Source of the DNA: Janibacter anophelis NBRC 107843
GTDB taxonomy: Bacteria > Actinomycetota > Actinomycetes > Actinomycetales > Dermatophilaceae
DNA: 33,817 bases
Assembly: GCF_001570945.1 (NCBI RefSeq)
Contig: NZ_BCSQ01000041.1
Span: forward strand, 1 to 33,817
Reading direction: 5' to 3'
Shown one piece after another: positions 33,781 through 33,817 of this stretch. The notes below the pieces were generated by a model. The model was not told where the DNA came from. It was given only the letters and a program-made list of their open reading frames with translations, and did no database searches. Each line of letters opens with the position of its first letter. Positions within the stretch are counted from its first letter, which is position 1. The position numbers and the translations under genes are program-made.

Positions 33781-33817
33781 CCGGCGTGATCGGAGTGTCT
33801 CACTCCGATCACGCCGG
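33781..33817. terminator. Terminator of the fab-acc operon
   Basis: A perfect 17-bp stem with a TCT loop fills the last 37 bases of the window: CCGGCGTGATCGGAGTG, TCT, CACTCCGATCACGCCGG. It starts 20 bases after the accD stop. Any U-run would lie beyond the window. Confidence 0.75.

Overview
This window is ordinary core chromosome from a high-GC, Gram-positive actinobacterium. Coding sequences dominate on both strands, GTG starts are common, and many genes have a TANNNT -10 hexamer 6-7 nt before the start codon, which points to leaderless mRNAs. Gene content fits Micrococcales, perhaps Intrasporangiaceae; that placement is inference. From memory, the order panB ... RNase H/phosphatase, C4 zinc-ribbon, Nif3-like ... 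AhpE, DUF3052 ... aceE ... PucR regulator, fabD, acpP, fabF/kas, accD follows the Mycobacterium tuberculosis Rv2225-Rv2247 block. I see no insertion sequence, prophage, CRISPR array or integron, and no stretch over 300 bases lacks a gene.

Layout. 1-1505 (minus): a truncated 2H phosphoesterase, a DUF1059-like small protein and an ECF41/SigJ-like sigma factor; the last two each carry the same promoter-like motif pair. 1599-6363 (plus): panB-methyltransferase, then map-ppgK-APC permease, with one small minus-strand gene between. 6394-9099 (minus): RNase P RNA, a GDT1/UPF0016 Mn2+ transporter behind a yybP-ykoY-type riboswitch, and an RNB-domain ribonuclease; yaaA diverges from it. 9896-18995 (minus): tightly packed and often overlapping genes: metZ with its rhodanese, a DedA/VTT-like membrane protein, RNase H/acid phosphatase, zinc-ribbon coiled coil, Nif3-like protein, tRNA-Val(UAC), an isopenicillin-N-synthase-like oxygenase, AhpE peroxiredoxin, DUF3052 and two PH-domain membrane proteins. 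19061-23462 (plus): fdhD, aceE, MOSC protein. 23556-25566 (minus): a DUF2470/HugZ-like protein under a DtxR/IdeR box and a secreted GlpQ-type phosphodiesterase. 25738-33760 (plus): argG, then fasR-fabD-fabH-acpP-fabF-accD.

How the genes work together. The right end is the type II fatty acid synthesis operon: AccD (with AccA/AccB elsewhere) makes malonyl-CoA, FabD loads it on AcpP, FabH primes and FabF elongates, and the adjacent PucR-type regulator is the expected activator. AceE feeds acetyl-CoA to this pathway. Metal and redox functions recur: Mn2+ efflux, iron-regulated DUF2470 protein, AhpE, YaaA, and FdhD plus MOSC (molybdenum).

Points that stand out: a two-promoter regulon for the sigma factor; a FabD fused to a biotinyl-like domain with Arg where the modified Lys would be; a tRNA whose 3' end lies one base before a start codon; intergenic hairpins in the fab operon; and a nonamer, CGAAGGGGG, present 19 times on the two strands where about one is expected.
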